Origin: Chloromonas sp. AAM2 | Taxonomy: Eukaryota > Chlorophyta > Chlorophyceae > Chlamydomonadales > Chlamydomonadaceae | Reading direction: 5' to 3' | DNA length: 30,350 bases | Assembly (NCBI GenBank): GCA_004335635.1 | Contig: QAXH01006812.1 | Coordinates: forward strand, 21,648 to 51,997 | Part shown: in pieces, positions 1-11,368 of the stretch | How positions within the stretch are numbered: position 1 is the stretch's first letter | How the letters are laid out: every line of letters starts with the position of its first letter | Notes under the pieces: model-generated | The model's input: only the letters and a program-made list of their open reading frames with translations | What the model was told of the DNA's origin: nothing | The model's database searches: none | Position numbers and translations under genes: made by a program

Positions 1-727
1 TGAGCATGCTCAAGCAGACTAGAAGTACGCCAGGAAGCAGGTGCAAACATGTATAGAGGTGTTGAGGGTGGCACACACGCGGTTGAGGGTGTTGCAAGGT
101 ACGGATATGGGTGTATGGATGTGGCGTGGATGTGGGTTCAGGGTACACATCTGTAGACGCACTTGAGTTGGGATTCGAGGCTGAGTTGCCAGTGTACGAT
201 GGAAATGGGCTCAATCCTGGATTGCTGCCACGCTCTGAAGTCAGTCCGTCAATTGATGCTCTCCCGATGTCAAAGTTGAAGGTTGCAGAACCGAAGGGTG
301 CGGCAGCAAAGCTGTTGTCAGCATTGCCCGCAACAGAGACACGGTCAATCGTGCTATGGTTAGTATTGCTGCCTGACAGCTGCTCACGGAAGGCAGGTGT
401 GCAGGGCGGGCACCAGCCAGCAGTGTCGGCTGTGTTGCCAGCCGTGCCGGTGTAGCTGTGACGGCGAATCTTGCTGTCCACATCACCAGTGTCAGCAGGC
501 AGTGTGCAAAACGCAGAGCCCATCGTGCCGGATGGGTTGGAAGTACGACGCGATGTGTCCGAGGGTGCAGGAGAAGCGCTTGTCCTGATGCCGTTGCTCT
601 TATTCTTTGAAGCTTTGACACCCTGGCAGTGGGTACATGAGCAGTTGGTGTCGCGCTTAGCATAGTAAGTCACAGGGCGCATGTTGGTGCATGTGCCACA
701 CTTTCGGCCCTCGTCGGTTTCCACGTC
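1..727 (-). other. last visible exon of the Cys-cluster gene: second Cys motif and Asn/Ser/Thr-rich tail
   Basis: Reading minus from 727 gives 242 codons without a stop to the window edge. The acceptor (ctgccgcag) is followed in phase 0 by the residues DVETDEGRKCGTC, and the exon continues the frame of exon 5 exactly. The first 35 residues hold CGTC, CSC and HC, spaced like a small zinc-binding knuckle. The rest is rich in Ser, Asn, Thr and Gly. The last 35-40 codons, below about position 120, look less protein-like (His/Leu/Pro-rich), so a donor near 157-162 (AAGTGCGT on the minus strand) may end the exon before the window edge. Confidence 0.65.
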
Positions 728-3700
728 CTGCGGCAGTACAGAGCACAGGTTGGGCTGAAGGAGGGTCAACGGCCAAGAGCGTCCACATCAGGTGACAAAC
801 AACCTTACAGCTTTGACTTGCAACAGCCCACTAATTTGGAATGCAAGAGCCTCACGCCTGCCCATTGGCCAGCTGTGCCAACACGGATAAGTACATACAA
901 GTATGCCTCAGGCTGCTGTGAGTGCGGTGAGTTGTAATGTGGTGAATAACTTGCTGGCCTGATTCAAGCATGACCTTGGATGTGCAAGACCAGTGCCAGG
1001 TAATGCAGTGGTGTGCAGCGCCAAGACTACAGACATACCTCTGAGACCGGTGGCAGATCGCTTCTGTGCTGCTTCCAGTGGTGATCAAAAACGTCTGTCA
1101 GCATCTCCACCCCACACCTGTGACATAGAAAGCAAGCATACCAAGGGTGACCAGCTGGGATGGTTGCTATCATTGGTAGCTGCATGGTTACCATCATTAC
1201 CATGACAATCACGGCATGTTGGCCCTGACGTGCTTCAGTGTCAACATCTCACACCGTTGCCTCGCTTCACTAGCTGGCTCTGCCTCCACCAGCTTGCTTG
1301 CCAGTGCCGTTAGCCAATACTTATCAGCAGGACAGCTGAGGGTGGCGTTGCTTGCTGCCAATAGCCATGTACACAAGTCCATCAACAGTTTACCTATACA
1401 AAAAAAATTGCCAGTTCTGGGACAATTTTGGGACTGGCACTGGAACCGGTGTGTTTGTGGTGTGTGTATTGGGCCGTGTGATGTTTCCAGTGTTGTCGTG
1501 TATGAGTGGGCTGGGTCAGTGTCATCTGATCACCGTGGCGTGTCGCTCACGCATGTGTACAGATTGTGTGTACATATTGTCTTTTGACACTGTAGTTCCT
1601 GTCTCCTGGTCTGTTGTCCCAGAAGTGGCAATGCACCGTCTACCACAACACGCAATGTTCACATCCGCTGGTCACCCTGTGTGCGATCGAGACACACACC
1701 TGTGACACATCTGCACGCGCCACAGTATACCCAATCAGACTTGGCCCCCACAACACACATCACCAACACTGGTTCCTGGCGGTTTTGACAGGAATTGTCC
1801 CAGAACTGGCAAACTTCTCTTTTTTTTGCTGCTAGTTTATGATCAGCATAGGGCGAAATCCAGACATGGTGCACCGAAATGAGTCACATGCAGAGCTCCT
1901 GAACCGCACCACTGAAGCACACTTCAACATCCAACTTACTGCTGTGCCACTCCATTGACGACTGTCACGTGGCCACACTTGACGAACTTGAGTCCCTCCA
2001 CCTTCTCCCGCCGCCAGCACAGGCCGCAGTAGCGCTTGTTGCGCGGGGCGTTCTCCACCTCCAGGTGGCGGTGCAGCTTGCAGCACTTGCACGTGTGCAG
2101 CTCGCACGGTGTGGCGCAGTGGTCAGCACAAGGCCCGCTGATGCACCTGGGCAGGAGGGACGGCCAGCATGTGCATGGCAAGCATTGAGCAGCTGGAAAG
2201 GCAACTGATTCTTTCGAGGCTACAAGGAAATGGCTGCATGCATCGCAATGCAATGCAATGCAAAGCAAGAGTTGAAATGGCCTGCTGCTCAAGGAAACTC
2301 CTACTAGTGTAGGGTGTGTACCGGGTGGCAACGATAGCAACGTGTTGATGTGCAGCTGAATTTACCACATGCACATACAAATGGGCTGCATGGCAGGTAT
2401 CAGCTGCTTCTTGCTTGTTCTTGCTTAAATATAGATGCATGAGCAGGTCGGCCGTGTCCCACACATGGAGGCTGGTTGCATGAAGCGCATCATGCCTGGG
2501 CATCTTCTTGCTAGCTGAACACTGCTACCCACCTGGACGCAGGCATCTTGTACCGCTTCTCATACGCCTCAAAGGTCATCTCCAGGCGCCCTGGACGGAC
2601 TCTCTTGTTCACAGGCAGGTTGTTCTTGACAAAAGTCGGCATTGGGCTGGGTGGTATGTCGCCATTCAGCATATCTGTGAAACCCGTGGTGCGCCCAGTA
2701 CCCCATGGCACGTCAGACGTCATGGTTGCTGCCGGCTGCTCCAGCTGCGGCTCCTCCACAGCCAGCGGCAGGTCCAGTTGCGCCAGTTGCGCCAGTTGAC
2801 CAAGCTGGGTCGGTGTCGCCAACTGAAGCAGGCGCAGCACCTCCACTTCAGTTTGCCCTGCTGCCTGCTGCCGCTCAGCTGTTTCCTGTGGACCCAGCTG
2901 GTCACCAGCTGGTGTTCGTTGCTGCTGCTGCAGTTGCTGTGCATGCATTTGCGCCTGCTGTTGCTGCTGCTGCGCCTGTAGCTGTTGCTGCTGCTGCTGT
3001 AGCTGTAGCTGTACCTGCTGCAGCAGATGATGCTGTGCCTGCTTCTGAGCGTGCTGCTGCTTCAGCTTTTCGTAGATTTGAGGCACTGGCAGTGCTCGCA
3101 GCTGGTTCCGAGAAGGTGGAGGTGGCATTGCCTGGCGCTGCTGCTCTTGCTCGTCCTGCTGATGCTGTCCATTTTGCCTGACTGCACTATCCAGCACACC
3201 ACGCTTAGATGGCTCTAGGCCATGCAGATTCAGTGAGCCCTCCTCTGCACCCATCTTTCCTAGCATAAAGTCACATCCAGGCCTGCTCATCTCTTGCTGC
3301 AGGGTGTTTTCAAGCAGTGCGGAACTGTCAAGGCGTGTGAACAGGGTGTTCACTCTGTCAACTAATGTCCGAGATTCAGCTTCTGGTGAGCTTGAGCTGC
3401 CATTTTGGGTCTGTGACCTTGCACCTGCTGCACCACTCTCATGACCTGAGATCTGAGGGCTGGGGGCTAGCGTGGGCGGCGAGGAATTGCTGACAGCAGC
3501 GGCCGACATTGCATGTGCACTGGTTGTGCCATCAAGAGCGTTTGTGTGCTTGAGAGCTGGTGTGACATCGGCGCCCGAGGTAGGCAGGTCGGTTGGTTGG
3601 TTACCGATCAAAGTAAGCTTGGCCTCGCCATCGGCTGCTGTTTGATTGCTGCCCGAATCCGCAGGGGATGATAGCAGCAGGTCCAGTGTGGGTGATTGAA

Positions 3701-5531
3701 GGCTGTTGAGCAGGGTGCCAGGGGATGGCAGGGTGCTTGACCTTGGCACCATCATTGCTGCTGGTGAGTACTGCATGAGGTCCGACGGGGACAAGAAGTT
3801 GAGCAGTTCACCAGGAGAGACCATGTTTGAAGACACGTCCACACCAGGAGAGGGTATTGCGCTTGCGTTCAGGTTGTCGTTGGGCAATTCAATCAGCAGG
3901 CCATCCCATGTGCCGGCACGTGCACTGCTTGACAGGGAGATAGGCTGGTTGCCCAGCGACGGCCTGGCCATGCTGCCGGTGCCGTGTGATTGCTGATGGC
4001 TCTGGAGCGGTTGGGCAGTCTGCTCAGTCTGCGGCAGAGCCTGGCTGGAGATGGCGGAGGCGGTGCTGGTGTTGTGCGCCCCTGTGCTGTTATCATTTGT
4101 CCATGTGTCGGACGGCGGACTTGGTGGGAAAGGAAGAATGTGACCGTCAAGGACGTCAGTAGGGGAGATGGTTGGGGAAGGCAGGAACTGTCTTGCTTTG
4201 TGCTGCCAGTCCTCCTGCGCAATGGAGTGAGGACTGGCTAAGATTTTATCGTACCCAAGGCTCAAGGTTTGCGTGTTTGGAACAAGTTTGGCAGGGCGAG
4301 GGGAGGCTCCAGTTGTATTACGATTGTCAGGGGCATCCCCATCTCTCATTTTGGCATGGCAAGACACAATTGTCCTTCTGGAGATATCGTTCCGAGTGGT
4401 ATTAAGCCCACTTTACATTGGCTTTATGATTGTCTTCAGCACATCGGCCCGTGTAATGGAGTGAGAGCCAGAGCTGTGGTGAACCCGGCAACGCAACTTG
4501 AGCAAAGAGTGAAGTGTGGGCGAATGAACAGCCAGCATGGTGATGCCAACCATTTACATGCATAATCACTGTGGGACAAGGCTGGGATTGGTTGCGGACT
4601 TGAATTGTGACCGCCTGGGGCGATCACGGTCACCGCCACTCAAAATGCCAGGCCCGCATGTCACTGAACTTAGTATGTCAGCATCCCAACTGACAGCATA
4701 TCAACCCAACTGATTGGACAGGATCACATTGTTGGCGGCAAGTGCTAGACTGTGCAGGGCAAAAGCCAGCAGAGTGCCGTGACCTACCATGGCGGGCGAA
4801 ATGACCATGGCCTGGAACTCCTTGCAGGGCGATAATAGCTCTGGATCAAACGCCATGCGCTCCTTCATTTCCGTGTGCAAACTCGGCTTGTTCGTCTCAC
4901 ATTGCGACTCCTGAAAACAGCATTACCAAAGGCGCACTTACAAATGATGCGCAGCAAAGCAGCAAACGCGCTGCAGAACGATCGGCAACGCTCATGATCA
5001 ATCAACTAGCTGGCCTGGGAACCCATACCACGCCATGCCGGGTTGCCGGGTTGCCCATCAAAAGTTTGCAGCTTGCCTTGTTCATTCTGTTTCGCGCCTC
5101 TCCAGTGTGCGGGTGTCTGCTGCGTCACGCAGAGCGATGTCGCTCTCCTGTTCCTGCGATAGAGGCACAGCGCACATCACTTCTGTTCCAAAGTTGACGA
5201 CAACCGCGCACAGCGCGAAGTCAAACATTAAGGTTCGGATGCTAACCTGTTAGTCCTCGTAACACAACGATCTGACGCTCTCTTGATCGCTCTCCTGGCG
5301 CTCTCTTGATTTGGTCTCTGCCTTAAGGCACACCTGAGCTTTCGCCAGCTCCCGTGGATTGCCTAGCCAACAGCGTTTCTGAACGTAACTCTAGTCTGCC
5401 GCATCTTCATGGCATACCTGGGAGAACAGTCGCATACCTGAGAGCACCCAATGGCGGTTGGTTCCAAACCGCTGCTCTTTTCCGGGTCTGACTATACTCG
5501 GTGCCTCGATGAAGAGGCCCCCTTCATGCAT
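1..5531 (-). CDS. Gln/Ser/Pro-rich protein with Cys/His-rich clusters, 3'-truncated at window edge
   Basis: Exons on the minus strand, in order: 5418-5531, 4788-4910, 2533-4214, 1940-2146, 1039-1117 and 1-727 (still open at position 1). All join in phase; donors are GTATGC, GTAGGT, GTGGGT, GTAAGT and GTATGT, and acceptors end in CAG. About 977 residues are visible. The N-terminus (1-79) is ordinary sequence. Residues 80 to about 640 are Ser/Pro/Thr-rich and low complexity, with a Gln tract near 465-515. Exon 4 carries a Cys cluster (C-x4-C-x3-C-x3-C-x4-C-x-C-C, then C-x2-C further on). Exon 5 adds a Cys/His segment (CGVEM, FDHHWKQH). Exon 6 opens with C-x2-C-x16-C-x-C-x2-C, followed by an Asn/Ser/Thr-rich tail. 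I do not recognise the family. Low complexity plus metal-binding-like clusters suggests a transcriptional or chromatin regulator (inference). The ATG at 5531 is the first in frame; upstream exons are possible, since the frame stays open back to a TAG about 45 bases upstream. Confidence 0.7.
1408..1812. mobile_element. short inverted-repeat (MITE-like) element, copy 1, in an intron
   Basis: The core TTGCCAGTTCTGGGACAATT at 1408-1427 is repeated exactly in inverted orientation at 1793-1812. Inside the cores the ends stay similar for about 80 bases: a GGAACC(A/G)GTGT-type segment followed by GT-rich sequence. A poly-A run lies outside the left end (1400-1407) and a poly-T run outside the right end (1817-1828), so the full element is about 430 bp. 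A diverged inverted core (TTGTCCCAGAAGTGGCAA, 1614-1631) lies inside and may mark a nested or composite element. There is no coding capacity. It lies in the 1118-1939 intron of the Cys-cluster gene. Confidence 0.6.
4215..4787 (-). other. intron 2 of the Cys-cluster gene
   Basis: The 573-base intron runs from donor ATG|GTAGGT (4787) to acceptor ttgcgcag|GAG (4215), both in phase 0. The downstream frame stays open for 51 codons above the acceptor, so the exon could be drawn longer, but only this acceptor joins in phase with exon 2. I see no element inside it. Confidence 0.5.
4911..5417 (-). other. intron 1 of the Cys-cluster gene
   Basis: This 507-base intron runs from donor CCCAG|GTATGC (5417) to acceptor gctgttttcag|GAG (4911). 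A second, equally good donor (CTCAG|GTATGC) lies 22 bases upstream, around 5439, but it would leave phase 1 and shift the frame of exon 2. The intron also holds an ATG-led stretch at 4942-4995 ending at a perfect GTAAGT; using it would need a 31-base intron. Confidence 0.5.
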
Positions 5532-8500
5532 TGCATCTGTTAAAGCGCGCTGCAGCCTCCCCAGTGGCTACTCCCCGAACCATGTCCACTACTGTAACGC
5601 TGCCTCGCTGTAACCAGCCCTTCCCTGTCTCTGTGCTGCTGCCAGCGTCTTCAGATCATACCATCGCTGGGACAAAGCCAGCAGAATACCAATGCCCTGA
5701 CAGGTTATCGGTCACTCTGTTGTATGCAGCATTGGTCAGACAGGTGGAGGACGCGAACAAAACACACCTTGATCATAGTCTAGTATCGCTGAGCAGAGCG
5801 TCTTCCAAAATGCCAGGGTTTTCAAATAGGGGACACCCTATAAGGGAGCCCGACACGATTGTTTTGTATACTACGCCTAGCAGAGACAGCAATATAAGTG
5901 TCAAGGGGGCACTTCTAGGACGCAGGGAAAAACAAGATGAGACACAAAGCAGATATAATTTTGTGGTCTGACACGCGCTGATGCAATATATACTCACAAC
6001 ACAGGGAAGACAAAAAGTTACGCATTAAGAGTTAGTCAAAAATCAGGCTGGAAAATGGCCAAAACCAACTAAACTAAACGATGCAATACATACTTAGCAA
6101 TAAGTTACGGTGATGTTCAGCGAATTTCGGAACCAGCTTCCAACTGCGAAAACGTGCAAAACAAACTTAGGTTCGTAAAACGAAACTTTTTTTTACCATT
6201 GCAGTTGGCATATAATAGATATGACGCAACGAAGGCACTGCCCTGTGCACTGTCGATCGATTATGCGTCAGAGTGGTGATGCCATGCACTTGACATGCCT
6301 GGCACTGACATGCGCTGACAATGGCAGGAGGTACACTTTGGTACACTATTTGGACCGCCGCAGGCGTCAGCCCGTGCTAAGAATCTCTTCTGACCATGCC
6401 CTCGCTGGACGTACGGTAGCCTCATGTTGACATGCACGGATATGCATATGTTATGGTGCCCTGCATGCAGTCATATTCCTGCACGTCGGCACAACATGCA
6501 AATTTGGCTGGAGGCTGGGTTTTCAACCCAGTAGTCTTGTGGGCTTCCAATCATGCAATGATGGTGTCATCATGATGATAATATGCGAGCAGTGCTGTTC
6601 TGGTGTCATACATGAACAATGCAACAAGTCTTGAGCAACAGGTGATCACAACAACAGAGCTGACAAGATTCATCTGAGAATTTCTATGGTGGAAAACAAG
6701 TACGTGAGAAAGCCCTGCAGACCGCTAGGCAGCAAGCAGTAGCACGCACATGAGGAGCACAACCAGCAATCCCACATCCTGTGCCTTGACAAGTGTACTT
6801 GGCTGACAGGGAGGCTCAGAGTGCGACGAACTGGAACAAGAGACTGGTTGAGAAAACCAACGCACAGGACGACGTCGTGTCTTCTTGTTGTGTTAAGGGT
6901 TGAAGCAAAAAAAACTTGGAGCTTCTGGAACACTCTTCGGCATATGTTGCAATTGAATCGACAAGTGAAGGCCTGTGAAGGCTTACAAGGAGGGAGTGCA
7001 CACCATGAAGCACGTCCAGCCGCCTACTTCATCTTCACAGAGGCACGTGCGTCAAGAAGCTGACGTCACATAATGTCACGTTGGCAAACTCAAAACAGTG
7101 CCAGGCAGTAGTAGGCCTGCAGTTGTAGGACCGAGCAAGCAAACACGAACCTGGCCTCATTCACTATTGCAAACCCTTGTTTGGAGCAGGTCGGCCTACG
7201 ACCTGCAGCGGAAGCAATTCCTTCCCAAACGGTTGTGTCCTGGCTGCCGCGCGTGTTCTGGCCCCAGGTGAACCATATGCGTGCAAGTGCTGGCAGGCAG
7301 GCACCCCTGCACAGACCAGCATGGCTGGAGCGCTGAAGCGTTCATGAGGCGCTTATGAAGCGATGGAATGGCGGGAGGCCATTGCTGAGGGCGTGGCTGC
7401 GGATGCTGCACTAGACGAAGCCATGGATCCGTAATTGGTTGTTAGCAGACCCAACATGGGTCCTTCAGTCCCCTTGGAAATGTTATCAATCAGCCGGTGG
7501 CACCGGTGGAGCGGTGGAGGTTGTACATGTTCAAGTCATGGCTAACAACTCAACCACCACCCGGCTGCTCGTGAAGGCAGTCACTGAGTGCTGTGCCACA
7601 GCGGCCTTACACACTGCAGGGTGCACAGCCAGCCACACTGCCTATGGTGGCTGTCCGAGTTCTTTGGATGGAGCCACTGTAGTACGTCTCTCTCTCCAGA
7701 GAGATGTATATAACCAGTTAAGGCTAGGAGGGACCTTCGCAGACCTTCCCCACACTGGTTAATCAGAAAGGAGTCAGAAAGGGATTAACAACCTTCACAA
7801 GCGCCGCCATGTACACTCTCTGTGACATCGCGCCGCTGAACTAAATGAATGGGGCTCCGTTTGAGACATGGCAGCCCGGACTGAAGACAGCAAGGCCTCG
7901 TCTCTGGCATGGCTTCCTAGCGTTCGTGCATGTGGCCTGCCTTCCCCCCGATACATATAGCACGGACTGCAACAGACAAGTTGTTTCCAAGATTGATTGA
8001 TCGTCGATGCCAACTCAGACATACCCAGCCTGGCGAGTTGACTTAACACTGTTGACCTTTGATATCGAGTCACTACATGTGGGCCCCATGTAATCAATAT
8101 GTACTATAAGAGGATGGGCTTACCAGGCGACCTGTGGAGACTGCGGTCTGTTCTAGCTGCATGCACTCGTCAGGCACTACTGCACAAATCTCAAGAAGAC
8201 GACCAGTCTGACCTTTGTTTGCACGAGCAAGAGCCCGTGTAGGCCTGGATTCGCCAAAGGTTTGTTTACATTTACTCGCATTCACACAGTTGATCACCAA
8301 GGTACTCAGCTATCTCAAAATGACACTTATGAAACGATGTGTATTGAAACTGAAGGCATGACAAGCTCGGAAGTCAGGCTCGAGCAGAGTCAGCGTAATG
8401 CTGTACAAGCAGCAGCAGAACGTTCACAGCTCGTGCAGATTTCCTCATGGCATTGTATCCCAAAGGCCAGCCCAGTGCATGACAGATGGTTACTCAAAAG

Positions 8501-9361
8501 CCGCCAATCCAGCTGTGCACAAAAAACAGTATTCTCAATTCTGGTGCTTCGATGGGACGTCCGGTATCAGCCTTTTTCGGGTCTTTGGCCGTCCGAAGAT
8601 AAGACAGGAATGAGGCACAAGGCAAAGCAAGCAAAGTGATGACGAAGGCCAAGAAATGCAGTGATACCGGAGCCCAGCCACGACTTCTCAAAGAGAAAGC
8701 ATATTTGATGAGAACCAGACAAAAACGCGCTGCTATAATGATCGCCTGAACTAAGACGCTGCCTTCATGATGAGTAGGAAATATATGGTTCACCTCACAA
8801 TCATTGTTGAATTAAAGCCCAAAGGACTGGATATGGCGTCAGGCACGCATTCACATGCAAAAATCACAGAGGGACAGCAAGTCTTGGCATAGTAGCCATT
8901 AGCAAGGTAAATACTGATAGTTTAACTGTATCACGACACACATCTATCCTCCATCTTGACCCCAGTCTGCCTGCCATGTCCCATATGACATCACCAATGC
9001 CTTATTACCTTTTGTCAGAGAGCTACCCTTGACGCATACTGACACACCAATTTCACTGTCAGACGGCAACTGACAGAAGGCAACTGACAAAAGACCACTG
9101 ACAGGAGTCAACGCAACAGCCCTATGTCCGGAAGTCCTGATTTTGAAGTCGTGGCCAAGGCACAGCTGTCTGTGCAAGGACTGCCGACTCTTTTTAAAAC
9201 TCATTAATTCTCCAGCACTGACCGTACTGGCTACTGCAAACGCTTAGTGGTAGTTGAGATATGTCTTTCTACGATGCTACTGTCCGTAACCAACTGCAGT
9301 GCAACTGAACGCTACCAGCATTTGAGGTCTTGGATAAGACGAGAACAGAGAAACGCTTCAT
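5532..9361. other. intergenic region without a supported gene
   Basis: The 3.8 kb lies between the 5' end of the Cys-cluster gene and the stop codon of the kinase gene. No stretch shows an ORF with splice sites joining to a neighbour. Positions 6000-6200 are AT-rich. A green-alga-type poly(A) signal (TGTAA, minus strand) at 8266-8270 could end the kinase transcript with a 3' UTR of about 1.1 kb, but one pentamer is weak evidence. A TATATAA at 7707-7713 next to a CTCTCTCC/GAGAGAT inverted repeat resembles an LTR promoter, with no matching second copy visible. Confidence 0.5.
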
Positions 9362-11368
9362 TTACGCTGCTACTAGGCTGTTGTAGACCTCATTAAGCAT
9401 ATCGACTAGCACACGGAATGGCAGACGCTTTTCGGGTTTGTGCTGCCAGCACTGCTGAATGCACAGGCGGATGATTGGCGGCAGGTCCTGGGGCACGGTG
9501 GGCCTCTCACCCCTGGCCACTTTATCCGTGTATTCTTTGGAAGTGGCTGCAAAACCAGTTTGTGCCGGGCTGAGTGTCATGAGCTCGAGCATCAGCACAC
9601 CAAAGGCAAAGACGTCGCCTTGTGGCTGCCGCTTGATGTTGTCCAGCAGCTGCTGCATGACCTCTGCACGCAGTTGGAGGCAAGCACGGAAGCATCACTT
9701 GCATTAGTCAACAGGCCCAGGAAACGCATACCGTTTTCTGCGCTTGCGGCTTTCACGACAGTGCACATGATCACTTGGCCGTGAAAGTGTGGGCCGTCAA
9801 TGGTGATCGTGACTACACATGCCCTATGATTGGGTACCTGCTTGGGTAGGAGAGCGTCTCAAAAGCACACAACAAAACAACAAAAAGTTGCATTTGTCGG
9901 CGTGGATTGTGCTTCACTGCAATGGATGTGTTTGAGTGCAGGCGACTTCCTGCAATGATCAGGAAGTCAATACATCGAACAGTCACCATATGAACCTATC
10001 AAATTGTCCCAGAACTGGCAACTTCTTTTTGTTTGTTGACTGGGGCAATATTCAAGTCCAGCCCACACAAGTCCCACCTGGAGCAGTGTACACGGCTGAG
10101 GCGTTGCTGGTGAATGAGTCGCCATGCGCGGGTGCCGCAGTGGTGGTGGTGTTGCTGCAGACACACAGAAAGGGCGCACGGCAGAGACAAGACGTGAGCG
10201 GCAGGCAGTATGCTCTGCGTCGCAATCAACAGCTTGGATACCAGGACACGTTTTGCCAGTCGAATGGCACAACAGTTTCTCACAATCCACACATCCCATG
10301 TCCGCCCATTCCTCGCATCTCCTACTGGTTCTTAAGATAGATGAGAAGGGTGCATCAGTTCAGTTTGAGGTACCTCAGGGCTGCAGAGCATACCCAACAA
10401 ATCGAAAACGTTCCTGGCTGCTGTGCAATGTCGCTAACACAAGCTCAACTCCGACGTCTGTTGGGCTGCCACTGAAGCCAAGGCGTACCCAACACCAGCA
10501 TTTTTATAACAAGCCCACCTGCAAATCCTAGCCAACCCAAAGTCAGTGATGACAGCACGCCCATCAGCGGATACCAGGACGTTGCTGGGCTTGAGGTCTC
10601 CATGCACAATGGGCTCAAAGGAGCGCCCGTGCAAGTAGGCCATGCCCCTGGCTATCTGCAGGGCGATGGCCACGCGTTGAAGGATGCTCAGAGGCTCCCC
10701 TCCCTTGCGCACATCCATCATCTCTTGCAGGGAGCCTTCGGAGTGGTAATCCACCACGAGCCCAAAGCTGCTTTCGCCCCCCTTATCCTTGCTTTCGCAT
10801 ACAATACCTGCATGCAAGCCAACACTCAAACATTGATGAAGACACTCACACACCACCCATGCCTGAATTTGCAACCAAGCAAGCAGCAAGAGCTTGACAC
10901 ACATGGTCAGTGGCAATGCCACAGGCAGCTCAGAAGACGACTCAACTGCACCAAAATTCATCGCTCGACCTACGTGTGCTACAGGCAATGAGGGACATGT
11001 CAGGTGTTGGGAGTCTGAGACCCAGCACAGCGAACGTTCCTGATGACATGGTTGCCACTTTCCACTTCCCGCTCACCATACAGCTGAAGAATGTTGGGGT
11101 GCCTGAGGGTGCTCATAATGAAGGCCTCGTTTTCCACTGCTTCCTTGAGTTGCTCCCCAGCCTGAGGCAGCGCGTCAAAGCGCTTGAATGCCACCGGGTG
11201 CCCCTGCCACTTGGCCAGGAAAACGTGCGCTGTACCGCCCACGCCAACCTCATGCACGATCTCCAGCTCGCTGTAAGGAATACTCAGGTCACGGATTTTG
11301 TTGTGGGCCCACCGCTTGCGCTCCGCCTTCTTCAGCTTGTTGTAGTCCAGGCCGTGGTCCTTGAACAT
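9362..11368 (-). other. TKL-type protein kinase domain (about residues 2030-2300)
   Basis: Four exons. The Gly-rich loop is GVGGTAHVF; the VAFK lysine (about residue 2057) and the helix-C glutamate in NEAFIMSTLRHPNIL (about 2076) are present. The catalytic loop is IVHGDLKPSNVLV, with Asp (about 2163) and Asn (about 2168) intact but Gly in place of the HRD arginine. DFGLAR and TAPE bracket a Thr/Ser/Ala-rich activation loop carried by its own 77-nt exon (10078-10154). The C-lobe shows GDVFAFGVLMLEL and ends in the CWQHKPEKRLPF motif typical of TKL (Raf/MLK/RIPK) kinases. An active Ser/Thr or dual-specificity kinase is predicted. The non-RD catalytic loop suggests it is not switched on by the usual activation-loop phosphorylation; non-RD kinases are common among plant immune receptors (known for the family, not shown here). 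Confidence 0.85.

Noticed and set aside
2705..3181. Plus-strand Ala/Pro/Val-rich ORF
   Set aside because: It is the antisense shadow of the Gln/Ala-rich coding repeat of the minus-strand exon.
4942..4995. ATG-led mini-exon (MSVADRS...) as first exon of the Cys-cluster gene
   Set aside because: It ends in a perfect GTAAGT and is in phase, but the intron would be only 31 bases. The upstream exon 5418-5531 gives a normal-sized intron and a more protein-like N-terminus.
5531..5971. Plus-strand ORF of 146 codons divergent from the Cys-cluster gene
   Set aside because: No recognisable motif, no splice continuity, composition like random frames, and it begins inside the 5' region of the minus-strand gene.
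8520..8560. Possible further copy of the inverted-repeat core (CTCAATTCTGG...)
   Set aside because: Too few matching bases and no subterminal similarity.
10434..10518. Extension of the DFG-containing kinase exon to the downstream in-frame TAG
   Set aside because: It would give a kinase without activation loop or C-lobe. Splicing at CAG|GTGGGC restores both.
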